A DNA stretch of 64,000 nucleotides from Acanthamoeba sp. SK_2022b (GCA_027943245.1 JANDJZ010000023.1:62001-126000); one strand, 5' to 3'; positions 24,318 through 37,626 are shown, numbered from the stretch's first letter. Notes: generated from the sequence alone by a model not told the origin. Numbers and translations are program-made.

Positions 24318-27300
24318 TCAGCTCCCTCTTGCTCGCCGAGCAGACGAAGGCCGCATCTGGCGCGTCGTCTGGCCTCGGGCCGGTGTTATGCCGCGCACTT
24401 CCCGCAGGTTTTGCGCCAGTCGCTCCAGCTCGATCATCCTCTGCGAGACGGCCGACGAGCTCTGGCTTAGGTTCGATGGCCCAGGCGGGGGTAAGGGGTG
24501 TGGCTTTGCTTTCGGCGGCTGTCTTGCGCTGTTGGTGCCAAAGAAAGGGTCCTCTAGCGCTGGGGATGTCGGTGCCGATGTGGCGCGAGGGACACGTGCG
24601 CGTGCTTGTGTGGCGTGGGCCGCGGCGAGGCCAGCACCAGATCTGGCGATAACGCCAACCGCCGTTTTGGTTTTGGCCTGCTGCCTCTCGCGCCATCGCG
24701 CCAGTCTCTCCTCGTCGGTGAGCGCGGGCGCGGGCGCGGGAGCGGTCGCGGGTGTGGCGGACATAGTGGCGGGCGTGGCGACTATTGGCGCCAGGGAAAC
24801 AGCTGTGTCTTCGGAGCTGCATCTGCGCATGCTGCCTGTTGTCTGGCTTGACCGCGCCGGGGGAGGTCGCACGCTTTCGGTCTTCCTCTGCTTCGCCAGC
24901 TGGCTGTCGGTGGCGAGTTCTTCACGGCTTCGCTTGCGCTGCGAGGGCACAGAGACCGTGACTTCAGCTGCTGAAGGCGTCGAGTCGATCTTGAGCCTCT
25001 TCGTGGTCATTGGCGGGGGGGCCGACGCTGATAGTGGGCGCTTGCCGCTTGCGGACTGGTCAACACGTATGTCTGGATGTTGGGACGGGAGCGAATAAGA
25101 ACAAGCGCTGAACACAATAAAATCTCAAGGGCCGAACGAGACGTACACAAGTTCTTCTGCTTGGCGTGCGCTACTAGTGCGGACCAGTGTGGGTTGTTGG
25201 CCAATGCAGTCGATTTCCCCACCACGAAGAGTCCAAACTTGGCGCGAGTCAGAGCGACGTTCATGCGCCGAATGTCGGAAACGAAGCCGATCCCCTTCCC
25301 TGGACAGAAAGTTAAGTGAGCCACGTTTACCGTCACCAGAGTCACAAGGTATCGTACCTGTATGGGCTCTTACGCAGGAAAAGATGATCACGTCCTTCTC
25401 ACGACCTTGAAATCCGTCCTGAGGGGAGGTCAGGCGTGTGGACAGCCATGCAGCGCGCCATACGGAAAGAGCGCATACAATTGTGTTGATGTCGATGGCG
25501 TTAAGTGTAGCTGTGTCCAACGCGGCAGCAAATGTTCGCTTGAGCAGGTAGTACTGTTGCTTGTAGGGGGTGATCACTCCCACCCGACCACCGAACTGCA
25601 GTGTGTTTTCGTTTCCGTTTTTCCCAGCTCTGTGTGATCTGGAGTACGGGGCGGAGTGGGTGTGTACCTCGATCTCTGGGAAGCGCGAGCACAAGGTTTG
25701 AAAGAGCTGTAGACAAAATTTGGCCTCGGCCGCATTTACATAAGATCTACCACTCGCACCTACAACGGAACCGTCAGGGGGGGGCAGGATCATCGACCAC
25801 CACAGGCTGACCACAATCGGCGTACCTTGTTCTTCTAAACCCTGAATCAGGTCATAGAAGAGGAAGGGCTGGAAGCTGGGGTCAGAGTGGTACGGTTGGT
25901 TGTATAGTCCACCGACGCTTGTATCTGGTGTTGACGTGCATGGCATGTTTGCACCGGTGAGTCTCACTTTTACCTTTGCCTTACCAAATGGACAGGCGAT
26001 TAGGCACCTATGTTGGGCCCGTCTGTGAGTCGATTGCCGTAGAAGTGCTTGGAGGGAAACTCGCGTATCAACGGGTGCATGCGATACTGAACGTCGAGCA
26101 TGATGACGGGGTGGCCTGAGACAGTGTGATACGCCACTATGAGCAGCAACACGAATCTAAAACGAGGCTGTACAGGCGTACCTGCTTTCTGAAGTCGCTG
26201 AAACAGACTTTGGGCGTAGAGGAAGGATGCTGCCGTTTGCGAGATGACTGTTGCTGGCAGCTGGTTGGGGTCACCCACAAGGATGCACCGTCTAACGTTG
26301 GGGAGATAATCATTATACACATTCATCACGGGGGGGGGACAGCTAAAAAGCATGTCATATACCTGCACTCATATTTGAGCGGAATGAGAGTGGACATCTC
26401 TACGGCCTGCGCAGCTTCGTCAATCACTACCGTCTCGAATCCATGGCTCATATGTGACAGTATCTCAGAGCCACTGGAGAAGCCGTGAGATTAGCGATTT
26501 CCCTAACGTTGCACTAAGAGGTCAATACCTTCCGGATAGGGTGGCGAGCACGACATCCGCTTCATTGAGGATTTGCAATTCCATTTGCTTGCGCAACTTG
26601 GACGTCCTGCTACCATACTTCTTCCTCGTCTCCTGGAAGCCGCTGATCTCCTTTCCCAATGTTGCCTTGCGGTTATGCAGCTCGGTAAGCTTGCGCTGTA
26701 ACTGTAATGAAATGGCGCTTAGATCTCTAGCCGCAATGGCGCAACAGTGCACTGTACCTCGCCCTCTTTCTCCAGTTCGGTCTTCTCATCTGGGCTGAGC
26801 GGCATGTCGCCTGCAGAGGCCAGGGCTTCCTCTTTGCGCTTTCTCAAATCCTGAAACTTTGGCCGTCAGTTTCATCCAAAAAGGGGAGATGAATGGACGA
26901 GTCATGACTGTACCATCAACTCTGTTTGGAATGTGTTGATCTTCTGTCGGACTTGTTCCAGTTCTTTGCGCATGGAGTCGGTCTCTGCATAATGGATCGC
27001 CATGTCAGGAGCAAATTGTGAAGCCACGCTTGTGGTACCGTACTCGTTCGATAGCTCTCGAATTCTTGCTGTTCCTTCCGCAGGACATCGTCATTCTTGC
27101 TCATCTCTTGGAGCAGCATTCCCAATGTCAAGCCCTTGACCATAGGGTGCACGGAGGACTGGACGCCTATGCGAACCATCTTGGGGATGTACCTCTCCCC
27201 TGCCTGGAACATAGTGAACACCGCGTTATTAAAAAGAACATCATGTACAGTGAATTAGTCACTCAAACCTCATTGAATAGCCCGTCCTCCAGCAGGCGTA

Positions 27301-30300
27301 TGCATATTTCATCCACCGCGGCGTTCGAAGGGGCGCAAACGAGGATTGGTTTCCTGCTGCGTTGCGTAGGGACCAAAAGGTAAGTGTCCACTCGCAAAAG
27401 GGGTCTATCACTATCACAGACATGACCGATGGCAAGTTACTTTTTGTTCCGAGGCTCGTTGGTCTGGGGCGCTCGAGATGATTGGGCCGTGAGAAGCGAT
27501 GAACTCAAGATCCCCAGGATGGTCTTGGTTTTTCCCGTGCCTGTTTGTGAGCGGAAAAATCAGATCCGTTCAGGGCGCAGTAAGAAAAGGAGAAGCATAC
27601 CGGGAGGTCCCTGAAGCAGCACAAAACTGTCGCTCTGGCACAAACTCGCCTGGTTCAAGCGATGAGTAGCAGCCGGTGCTACCAGGAGAACGAAACCGTA
27701 GTACCTCAATCGCTTGCATTTGAGATGAATTGAATCGCTCCTTGATCATATTGGCGCTTGCAACAGGCAGGCGACTCAAGCTGGACTGCTCGGTAGGCTG
27801 CAGGGGAGAGTAAGAGGCTGGTCCAACTTGGATGGCACAGCAGACCATAGTGCACGTACACTGTGTGGTGCAGGATCGATGATGGCGGAGTACATGTGAA
27901 GGTGTGTCATAGACATGAGGGCCTTGAACTCTCGATGCGTAGTGGTGATGCGTGAAACCTGAGCCATCAAGTGAGCACACACCGCATCAATGATTGGGTA
28001 GCTCCAAAGAGTGGGGCCTACCTTCTTCACAAAGTACAGCTGTTCCGGCCGAAGCCACTGTGCTTGTCCCTTGAGTAAGATCTTGAGGAAGGGACATGAA
28101 ACAGTGTTGGAGGGAAGCGGTCAGTCAACAAAGACAACGAGTAGACCTAATGGGTACGTGTTGCGCACCTTGACTTTAAAGGTGGCCTCTTGGATGTCTC
28201 TGACTCGTACCATTTTGACACCTTCCAACAGCCCCAGCAAGTGGTGGCCAGCCTTGAGCTGTGGACACAAAAGGATATGGTCACACAAAAGCATGACAAA
28301 AGGCGGTTGATTGAGGACTACGTTGGCGCTATCGGAGACAATCAAAACGTCACTCTCCGAGAAGTCGTGAACGGTCCTATCGGAATCTGAGAACTTGAAC
28401 TTGAAATGGACGACGTGGAAGGCATCGACTTTGTTGAGGCCGGCCAGCTTGACTTGTTGTATGTGTGGGTACTCTGTGCGTCGATTGTTTTGTTGAGGCG
28501 TCTCCATGCACAAGGCACAATGGGGCGTAGCAGGCATACCATCTTCATCTCTGTCCTGCTCGAGAGAAGCTCGGAATTCCTCAACCAAGAGGGGCCGGAA
28601 GGTACGTATGTAGTCTTCCAAGCTTGCAAACCGTATGGGAACCTGTCGCAGGTGATCTCGTTGCTTTTGCTGTCCAGTCAACGTATAACATGCAATACGT
28701 TGTTAAACCGAGGCTGCGGACACTTGGCAAAGCTAAAAATGGTACCGAGGCTTCCAGATTGAAGTAGTCCCAGTCGAGAATAATCTCGTGCAGGGGGTCA
28801 AGGCTTGGTGAAAGAAGCTCCCGCCGTCGTTGGGCCTCTTGCTCGCGCCGTCTTTTTTGTTCTAGTGCAGGGATCATCCCGGGGAGCTGGATGAGCTTGG
28901 AGGTATGATTGCCTGTACACCCGACCCAGCCCGTCAGTCCATGCCAAGCTGTGACTCTCCTTTTGCCCACCAATGCCTGTAGCGTACCGAAACCAGCCAT
29001 TGGCGCCACCTCCGCCCTTTCTGCTCTTCGCGCTCGGATGACCTCCTCCACTTTTCTGCTCACGTGATCACGATACCAGGTCAGCGTTCGAAGAGCCCAC
29101 AGGGAGAGTGTCGGTAGGAGCTACTTACCTATCGATCTCAGTTGTCGAGGGTGCCGCTGTTGGGTGCTCCTGGTAGAAATCGCTCTCGGACAGCCGAAAC
29201 TGAGAGTCTGAATTGCGCGAGCTCCTTCTTGTGAATCGTTCACGTGGATTCATCGCTCGGTTCTGCGCCCGCATGGCGTTACGCATGATTCTTATGTCCA
29301 CCTTCTTCTTCGTCGCTTGCTCTTTCTTGGGATTAGGCTGAGGCCGTCCCGTTAAGAACTGGCCAGTGGCGGCTGCCGCCGCCTTGGACGATGAAGCCCA
29401 CGACAAGAGTGCATCCGAGGGCTTTCTGAGTTTCGACGACAAGGCCGGCATCTTGTGCAGCCAACCGGAAGAAAAGGATGAAGAAGAGGAGGAAGATGCA
29501 GGCTGCGGCTTCGGTTCACTCTTGCGAGAGGAGAGAATTGGAGTTACGTCGAAGTCCTCTTCCTCAAGAAGCTCTTTCTCCTTCCCCTTCTTGTTGGATG
29601 TGAAGGCGCCCAGAGTCGAAGGCAGATTGTCGTGCCACTCTAGTCCCAAATTGCCAACTGTACCTGTTACACAGACCCGAAACAAGTGAGCGATAACAAC
29701 CGCGCCAGCCAACGGAAACAGTGTCGCACCTGGAAAGTAGACTGAAAGCTGAGTCTTCTGATCATCGAGCAAGGTTTTGCCCCTGAGCAGATCCTTGCAG
29801 AGATCTTTTTCAAAGGGAAGTAGCGGCACTCCTCGCTTCTGGAAGCCTGCATCCCCGCAAGGCAAGTCAGCATTTGTTCTACTCCACGCTAGGTGAGTGA
29901 GGCACACCTTCAAGGAGAGCAGCCAAACATTGAAACCATCGGCGCTGAATCCCTCGATCGCTCTCCATAGCAAAACCGAAGAAGTCACCGAACCACTGCT
30001 CGTGAGACGCAAGCAATTGAACCTGACGATAACGCAACATGTAAGCGAGAACATAAAGAGAGTCATTTAGGTCCGATTTACCTCTTCGCCCTGCAGGTTC
30101 TCATCGGCGTCCCAGAATATAGGCAACATGACACCGATAAACTCGAAGAAGCGGACCATGGTCACGCTGTACTCCGTCCTGTTGCGAAATTGCTGTGATC
30201 GAGAGAGCACACTTCACCGATGAGTAACAGCCCACGATTGTAGCAAAGGTAGGGGCGGAGGTACCGGAGCGGTGATGAACGTCCTGGTAATAACCGCGTA

Positions 30301-32286
30301 GAGGCTCTGCAGAATTTCCACAGTGCATTCCCGTGCCCTCGCTCGGTTGTCTTCGTCTGCACATTGTGCTTCTGTGCCGCAATGGGAGATTATCTAAATT
30401 GACACCGGTGAAGGTCAGCAGGCCTATCATCATTCAATAGACGTGTGTCGGCGTACCTGAGGCAACAGCTTGCCCAAGTAGAAATAAAGAGGTGACCAGG
30501 AGCGGAAGCAGATTGAGACGCCCATGTCGGTGATGTCGCTAAGGCCATCGCGAGCTCCCTCCAGAAAAGGCACCACGTTGCCTAACGCTATTACGCTGAC
30601 GGCGTCCACAAATCCTCTTGCGGAGCCCGAGCTGTTGAACCATCAAAGGGTTGCTGGTGGTCAACTACAATCGTCATTTTATATCCTAAGAAGACATCGC
30701 TTACCTGACTACCAGATTCATAACTGCGTCACGGACGGCCTTGTTGGGATCTATCAGGTAAAAGAAGAGCGCGTAGACAACATGGGGGTCTTCGAAGAAA
30801 CTTGCGGTGACGTCGTGATGAGTTGCCGCCTTGACGTGTTTTGGGATCAGCAAGAGTAACCAGACATTGGTGCTTAATCAAGAGCAAGCACCTGCAGGAG
30901 GTAATTGGAGAGCATGGCACTGTAGCGGCAAATGGTCTCCTCGTACTCAGAGTCACCGATCCCTGTCGCTCGCCCTTCCAAAAATAAATAAAGAAAAAAA
31001 AGAAAAGAAAAAAAGGTGAGAAGAAGTCATCAAATGTTCACCATCGCGGTAGGGTGTATACCATCGCGCTTCTCGAGCATGTGCTCAGTGTCCAACAGGG
31101 CGACGTCGGTGTGGGTGCAGAAGATCACCCGCTGGAGGTTGAAAGGAATGTGGCCGATTCCGTTGTCGAGGTTAGCTTGACCCAATAGATATTTCCACAC
31201 CTCCTCCGTCCAGAACAGTTTGGCTCTCGTGTCATCGGCCTCGTCGGCAATGTAGAGAGATGTGTAGTAATTCCGGAGCGAATCGAGATCCAGGTGAATG
31301 ATACGCTGCAGCAAGTTGCTGATCGCTGTTCGCTGTTGGACAGCTATATTTGGGTTCCAGCACGCTTTGCACAGCGCTGGGCCCCAATCGGCGGACGAGA
31401 GGAGCGGCGGGGGCACCGATCGGTTTGATTCGCTTTGATAGCTGTTCAGTAACGAGCGTCAGCCATTTTTGGATGAATCGAAATCCATCAGGGTTGCGTG
31501 TAGTACCTCTCTTGGATGATGGAAACAGCGGAGGAGAGAGCATGAAGTCGCACCCGCTCTGGAAAGATGATAGGTAGGTTCGCAACCTCTGTTATGAGGA
31601 AGATGAGAATCTTGTCCCGGCACTCGCCGTACTCTGCGTCACGGGACTCGAGTGAGTGCTGATAAATTCGCTGGACACGCGACTCGCGTACCTTCATATT
31701 GCTCGAGTGACTTCAAGAGAGGTTTGAAGAGGGCGAATATTGCAATCTGATGGTCAGCACCAGACCCATGCAACGAGCGTTGAAGAAGTGTATGAATGAG
31801 GGTGTTCGGCTTGAAGGACGTCTTGAGCCAAATCTTGTAGCCTACAAAGCAGATGAGCAAAAGCCCTTTCTTTCAGATGATCAAAGTCCAGTGACCGAAC
31901 GTACTTAGTGACTGAAGCAGCTGCTCGAGGCATTGAAGCGTTGTAGCAAAAATTTCGGGGTAACTCTGAAAATTGTTGATCAGGACGTCCAAGAAGCCTA
32001 TTGATGGAGGAAACGGAGGATGAGGATATCGCCTATTGTTGCACTTTCCTGGGAGGTGGGCGTACTGGGGTACTTGCGGATAAACTTCTCCTCCAACAGC
32101 TCGTTGCTAAACTTGCCCAAGAAGGTGGCAAAACCTTCCCAGAACTCCTCACGCGAATGAGATATGAGGCAAACTTCAGTGCCTCCGGACTCTATGATCT
32201 GTATGGAGTCATCAAGGGCACCGAACTCGAGCATTTCTGCACCAAGTGGATCCAAGTGGCCGCGGGCACACGGGTGACGGTGAGCG

Positions 32287-32346
<60 letters not shown>

Positions 32347-33299
32347 TGGCGCTCGTTGCTTGTCAAAGGAAATAGAAGGTACTCATGCAATCTTCTGCAA
32401 CCGGGTGAACGTGCTGCTCCCAATCTTCCTTTGTCAATTTGCCCAGAAGCGTAACCATTTCGTTTGCCCATGAACGTACACGGGCATCTATTACAAGTGT
32501 TTGCCAAATGAGTCGTGAGTGATGGTAGCTCAATACCAATACAAATGTACGGTAAAGTACCCGGGTGTACAAGCAGCATGTACACGCCAGGTGACTTAGA
32601 GGAGAACCTCCACTCCACCTCTTCGAGATCTTTGATGCTGCACAGCACACAGAGAGGTTGAATGAATGATTATCACGCGTAAGCAAAGCTGAGGACAATG
32701 AGGACGAACGATTGGACGAAGAGCTCGTTCAGGCGAGCACTGTTCTTTATGGTCTGCGGGTAGTTGAGTATCTCGTAGAAGAGAAGGGCGAGAGCCGTAA
32801 GATCCGCGTTCTCTTGACGTGGGTCGATACTACTCATCCCTTCGCATAGCCTGTAGACGTCCGTTCGTAACCAGGCCTCTTGGAAAGCAGGCGGGCAAGG
32901 GCCGTCGTACCGGGCTATGTCCTGCTGGAGTAGAGCGCCGAAGAATATCTCCATGCTCTGCATCGTGTATGTCTTCTGCTGCTCGAACTGCTCTCGCACC
33001 GCGGCAACTGACTGGTGGTAGAGCGTGATGCTGCTCAACACGAAAGTGATGAATGAGGAAATTGCTTCATGCAAGAAGCAGGTCACACAACAAGTGTCGC
33101 CTGGTGAGCGGGTGCACCAGTCAACACAGGCCCGTAGCTGCAGCGCCATTCGCGTTCGGAAGGGGGCAAGCGGTGGCGATTCTAGAACAATCAGCAATTC
33201 TCGCATCTTTTCGGTGTGCCCGCACCATAAGTGTTCCTCATGCTCCAATTCAACTAAGTAGCGTTGAAGGCGTCGCTCTTGTTTTTCAGTAAGCGCCAT
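24318..33299 (-). CDS. Senataxin/Sen1-type SF1 RNA-DNA helicase
   Basis: The start is ATG 33299 in a perfect Kozak context (GCCACCATGG). About 5 kb of exons give a large helical N-terminal region, as in senataxin. The SF1 helicase core follows: motif I QGPPG then TGKT split by an intron near 27600-27550, motif Ia APSNAAVDEI (about 27320), motif II VIDEAAQAVE (about 26420), motif III VGDPNQLPATV (about 26270), motif IV-V QYRMHPLIREFPS, GVITPYKQQ and DGFQGREKD, and motif VI RRMNVALTRAKFGLFVVG (about 25250). A coiled-coil insert sits between Ia and II. The last exon, joined at KNL-YIRVDQ, is a disordered Arg/Pro/Ala-rich tail ending at TGA 24318-24320. The family resolves R-loops and aids transcription termination in the nucleus. 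The intact Walker A and DEAA box suggest an active ATPase. Confidence 0.9.
32291..32345. repeat. (GT)n microsatellite in a helicase intron
   Basis: A GT tract of about 50 bases within an intron of the senataxin-like gene. It reads (CA)n on the sense strand. Confidence 0.9.
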
Positions 33300-33442
33300 G
33301 GTGGCGGTTGTGGCCGCTGCCGCTTGCAGGTCTCTTGGTCTCTCCTTTCTTTGCTTCAATACTTGTTTTTCAAGGAAGATTTTCTTCTTTCTATTTTTCC
33401 AGCCCCCAAAAAAGATACCATAGCGCCTCTCTCCCCTCTTCC
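33300..33442. promoter_or_regulatory. Short bidirectional promoter region
   Basis: Only 143 bases separate the ATG of the minus-strand senataxin-like helicase (33299) from the ATG of the plus-strand glycosyltransferase (33443). Both core promoters must lie here or overlap the coding ends. A pyrimidine-rich stretch precedes the plus-strand start. No TATA element stands out. Confidence 0.5.
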
Positions 33443-34983
33443 ATGGCGAAGTCCCTCGTGCCCCAGTTCCTATTCGTCCTCACGGCACTAAGCAGTACGC
33501 TGCACGTTCAGGCGGAGGATATTACCTGGTTTACTGCTTCAGGCGCCAACAACACCACCGGTGCGCCCATCTTCGACGCGCAAGCCAGACTGGAAGCGTG
33601 TAGAAGCCTCGTGGCAACTCCTTCCGCTGCCCAAGTGATAAGATGGAAAGACCCACTGTTCGTGATATGGTATCCCCCGTCATCCAACTACAGCTTCGAG
33701 CACGAATGGCTTGAAGACACCATACTCGCCAGAGTGAACAGGTATGGCTGCCCTACTCTAAAGCAGGCAGCTACGGCTTGCTAACTCGATACCTGGCAAG
33801 GCCAGTGATCTATCACTACCCTGAGGAATGTCATCTCAGCTTTCGCTATCGTGGTGTTCACGTACCGAAGCATGTCCTCTACATTATTGGTGCAGGTAAT
33901 GCTCTCTTCTTTTTCGTTTTTATGTGCCTCGCATCTCACTTGCATTGAAGCCAGAGCACCAGACAGCTTAGCGCAGTGCCTGCAGGCTGCTCACCGATTG
34001 AAGATCAAACCTCAAAAAACGCTCAAGGAGGAGCAGAGAGTGGCTCGAATTGGTCTGGTGCATCTAAGTGACGAACACATTGGCTTTGGCGATCTGTGTC
34101 CTCCCGATGATATCATCGACACACCTATTAGTCACATCAGGTGAGTTTCCAGGGTTTGATCATGTGTTTTGGCCTAACCACTTATTGTGAACTGCCCCCA
34201 AGGTGCGACTCGAGGTTGGTACTCATGTACCCGCTGGTCGATTATGTGCTTCGCAACCACTGGCACCCAAAGCTGCGTGTTTACGGAGACAAGGTTAGGT
34301 GGTTTCCCTTGGGACATGGATCAGGTACGGCAGGTTTTCTCGCGTCCGAGCTACATCGCTGACACACCCGCAGGCTTCGGCCGGCCGGCAACGAACGCTA
34401 TCCTACCTGCCAGTCAGCGTCAGTTCCGTTGCAGCTTTAGAGGAGCAAGATGGGAGAACCGCAGAGAGTTCATGGGCGCACTGAGCGCCTTGAAAGCCGA
34501 GGGGCGGCTGAATTGCGCCACAACCTGGACTGGCGACTTCAACAAAGGTTGTTTCGTTCCATGACATTTGCTCTCGCGCGCACAGCTTCACTCACCGGTT
34601 GCTCAGGTTTGCCAGTGACCGCTTTCCGGAAGGAGTTGCTTGCATCAGCTTTTGCCCCATCTCCTCCGGGCCTCTACAACCCGGACTGCTTCCGCATATA
34701 TGAGGCCATGTTTGCTGGGGCAATTCCTATCATCCCTCGCCATTTCCAATTTGAGCCTCTTGGCGACCATCCAATCCCAATGATCAGCTCTTGGTACAAA
34801 TGCTTTGGCCCTTCTCCAGAGCCTGTGGTGTCTAACGCCTGTATCGAATCTAGGCGCGAGCTTGCCGAGGTAATCGAAAGAGTTGAAGCAGAAGGCGTGG
34901 ATCTTGTTCAAGGGCGCATCTTCTCCTGGTGGCACGAGTTTATCAACCAGCTACAAGCTGAGATTGCACTCATCATTGCATGA
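33443..34983 (+). CDS. Secreted or Golgi glycosyltransferase, RXYLT1/exostosin-like
   Basis: The start ATG 33443 opens a signal peptide (MAKSLVPQFLFVLTALSSTL). Six exons join cleanly: NR-PVIYHYPEE, IIGA-RAPDSLAQ, SHIR-CDSRLVL, HGSG-FGRPA and NKG-LPVTAF. Core motifs are RIGLVHLSDEHIGF, then DKVRWFPLGHGSGFG, FRGARWENRREFM, and PPGLYNPDCFRIYEAMFAGAIPI. The last block is the nucleotide-sugar-binding segment of exostosin-type GT families and closely resembles the YRIYEA..GSIPV block of ribitol xylosyltransferase 1. The donor sugar and acceptor cannot be read from sequence. NTT and NYS sequons follow the signal peptide. The family usually works in the Golgi. Alternative: another plant- or algal-type exostosin GT47. 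Confidence 0.72.
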
Positions 34984-35254
34984 ACAACTGAACGCTCGAT
35001 GCAAAAAATGTGCAGCTACTTGTAAATGATTGGTGCATGTCACGTGTGTGGGGGTGCAACTACACTATCACCTTGTTTATCCTGACATAGGCCAAGGCGC
35101 CTCTAGTGAGATAAACAATCTTATTAGTTTTGTGGTCATTCTCAAGTTGAGTGGATCAGGAGTGGGCTTGTTTTTGCTCTTGCCCTGCACATCAGTAATT
35201 CTTTTGTCAACTAATCCCTGATGTGCACTGGAAATTTTCTTGTTGACAACACCC

Positions 35255-35698
35255 TCAGTACATCAGAAGTACAAGAAAGTAAAAACAACTGAGCAAGGGA
35301 GTAAAACAAGTGCATTGACATTGAGAAGAAAAGGAAAGGGAGAAGAGAGGCTTCTTTGGTTTGGCAGAGGGGGAGGAGGTGGAAGCAGCTGTGGGGATGT
35401 AGTGGGTGAAAAAGAGGATGCTACTGGGTGATGATGTTGAGACTGGTGTCATCCATGCTGCATGAAATGAAGTGCACAGCCCAGGTGGTGTAGTCCTTAG
35501 TGGGAGTAACCCATTTGGCCCAATGGGGTAGTCAGGAGGCTGGAAGACAGAGGCCAGAAGAATCTGAGGGAGGGCCAAACGGAGCATCATGGGAATTGTA
35601 GATGGTGTGGATGTCCTTGGGGTCTGCCTTAGGAGGAAAAGCAATGATGAGGAGGAAGAGATTGAAGGAATCGCATCTCCATCCCTCATATCATCCAC
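35255..35698 (-). pseudogene. Ser/Pro/Leu-rich open frame, probably element remnant
   Basis: A minus-strand frame of 147 codons starting MDDMRDGDAIPS and rich in Ser, Pro, Thr and Leu. A frame upstream of it (35840-35700) carries ECPDMSKEFFNAMKS, which recurs in altered form (ECLDMSKEFFNTVKN) near 38790. It is therefore part of the repeated unit of the island. No family is recognised, and whether it was ever a functional exon is unclear. Confidence 0.3.
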
Positions 35699-35754
35699 AA
35701 ATCACAACAATGCCAGGTCATCACCAGAGTGCACGTATGTTTCACACTCTGGTG

Positions 35755-35945
35755 CTGACTTCATGGCGTTGAAGAACTCCTTACTCATATCAGGGCATTC
35801 GTTCAGTACCATACACAATACTAAAGCTGGACCTGGATATCAAAGTTTCTGCCCATCACCTTGAAATCTGTATAGACAAGAATCATGATGCGTATGCAGT
35901 CACTCCAGTTCAGGAATAGAGTACCTTTCTTGTGGTGAAGTTTAA
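35755..35945 (-). repeat. Diverged direct repeat, copy 1
   Basis: About 190 bases that match 38758-38948 along their length with many substitutions. Shared landmarks include gaagaactcctt.actcatatca.ggcattc, a conserved intron-like edge, and agagtacctttctt. Both copies read ECxDMSKEFFN on the minus strand, so they are paralogous coding fragments of one element. Confidence 0.6.
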
Positions 35946-36530
35946 TTTACAGATGGCCTTACAAAACCTCGTAGGCATCTCTGTTGTCATTCAGATGTTG
36001 GGGAGGTGGTTTGGTGTTGTGACACTAAGACAAAAAAGGAAGGGAGAGAAACCCCTGTATGGACCAAACATCACCTGAAACTGTGAACTTCCAGGCTGCA
36101 AAATTCTGTCAACTGCATCGGTGTTTGCCCTGGGGTTGAGTTTGATTCATTGTGGGGTCAGTCCCACCAAATTCCTTGCAATCACTTGATTAACTTCTTG
36201 GGTGCTTCATCCATTCATGCATCAGCATTGTACCATCAAGGGTTATCAGAGGCACCATGTCAAATCATACTGAGCCACCCAGTGGATGTTGCATGAAGTC
36301 AACACATCCTTCCTTTTGCATGTATCCATGAACCATGCTGATGGTGTAGCTCCTGCACCTCATAACTTAATGCTGCACTGTCATGCATGTGCAAGTGGTG
36401 TGTTTGCACCTGCCTCATTGGCTGCATACTTGCTGATGACATTGTGCAAAGGTTTTGCTTCAGCAGACATGCTTGCTTGCCACCATTGTGCCACACATAT
36501 AACCTGCCATCTCGTCTATAAGGGTGAGCA

Positions 36531-36900
36531 TGTGATGTTGATGGCCTTCTTGGGGTTTATGCTTGCCATACCATTGCATGTGTGTGTGATGCTCATGCAC
36601 CTCAGTCACCACAAAAATGCCTTCCATCGGGTCATGCATGTGATGTTGATGGTCTTCTTGCCATTTCTCTCTGCTCTACCATTGCATATGCATGAGCACT
36701 GGTTGGTGGTGGAGGAAGTGCATGAGCATCATGTACGCATGGTAGAGCAGAGAGAAATGCCAAGAAGACCATCAACATCACATGCTCATACATGACCGGA
36801 GAGCAAGCATTTTTGTGGTAAAGGTGGTGCATGAGCACATGTGTACACAATGGTAGAGCAGAGAGAAATGGCAAGAAGACCATCAACATCACATGCCCAC
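36531..36900. repeat. Four-copy direct and inverted repeat cluster
   Basis: A unit of about 45 bases (core tgatgttgatggtcttctt then tctctctgctctaccat) occurs in plus orientation near 36531 (diverged) and 36650. It occurs inverted near 36735-36785 and 36848-36895. The inner pair can fold into a long hairpin with a loop of about 50 bases. The copies sit between catgcatg-rich spacers. This could be a foldback element or remains of nested insertions. Confidence 0.6.
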
Positions 36901-37380
36901 ACTTGACCAGCATTGTGTATGCATACATGCCCAGATGGTGGGCATTTTTATGGTGACAGAGGTGCATGAGCATTGCATTCATGCACTGGCACAACCTTGA
37001 TGCCATGCCATCAATGAAGCAGCTCTAACCTGCACACGCATTACAGTGCAGCATTAAGAGGTGAAGGAGATGAAGAAAATGCAGAGCCATTGAGTTCTGT
37101 GTGCAAGCAGCAGCAGCAGCATTTGGGTAGACAGCTGTCATGTTTCTTCAAGGTGCCACTGACAGTCAATGTTGCATGTTTGTGATTTGCACCATTCACC
37201 AGTAACCAGCCACCATGATGGAGCTGCTGCAGAATTTATGAAATCTTAATGCTCATCACACAGTCAGGGATGGGGGCTAGATGACTGACCTTGTTGACTG
37301 CTTCTAACTGCAACATCTTTACTGAACCACCATTACTGCTGTGACCTCCACATGTCTAAAAGCTTGTGCTACATTACACC

Positions 37381-37626
37381 CTACTGCCAACTCAATGCCC
37401 TTGCAGTCCTATAAGTGATACTTGTTGTTACAGAGGAGAAGAGGCCACAGTATGCATTGTAACATGGGTTATGCTGGCAAATCATTTTTAAAATGACTGG
37501 ACCTCTCATTTGATAATAGTGGCGGTTCACTGTAGTTGCACAATTTCTACTATGCTGCCTAGTGATCAGCATCATCCATTTGAGCAGTTGAGGGCTACAA
37601 ATGCAGGGTTCAGCAATCATGTACAC
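37381..37626 (-). pseudogene. Remnant of DUF7869-type element, C-terminal-like piece
   Basis: A minus-strand frame with RHYYQMRGPVILKMICQHNP. The same YYQMRG segment is present near 40850 next to the second copy, which lies downstream of the HSHEDIDQLF exon. It is therefore probably the C-terminal part of the element's protein. The surrounding frame is broken, with no start or continuous domain. Confidence 0.4.

Noticed and set aside
20246..33299. A single helicase-polymerase fusion like full-length POLQ
   Set aside because: The helicase is of the Sen1 type, not the POLQ HELQ-like type. Its tail ends in a stop at 24318 and a good ATG for the polymerase follows at 24212.
36286..36795. Plus-strand frame of 169 codons rich in His, Met and Cys
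   Set aside because: It spans the inverted repeats and its composition comes from catgcatg and tgatg words. It is unlikely to be a gene.
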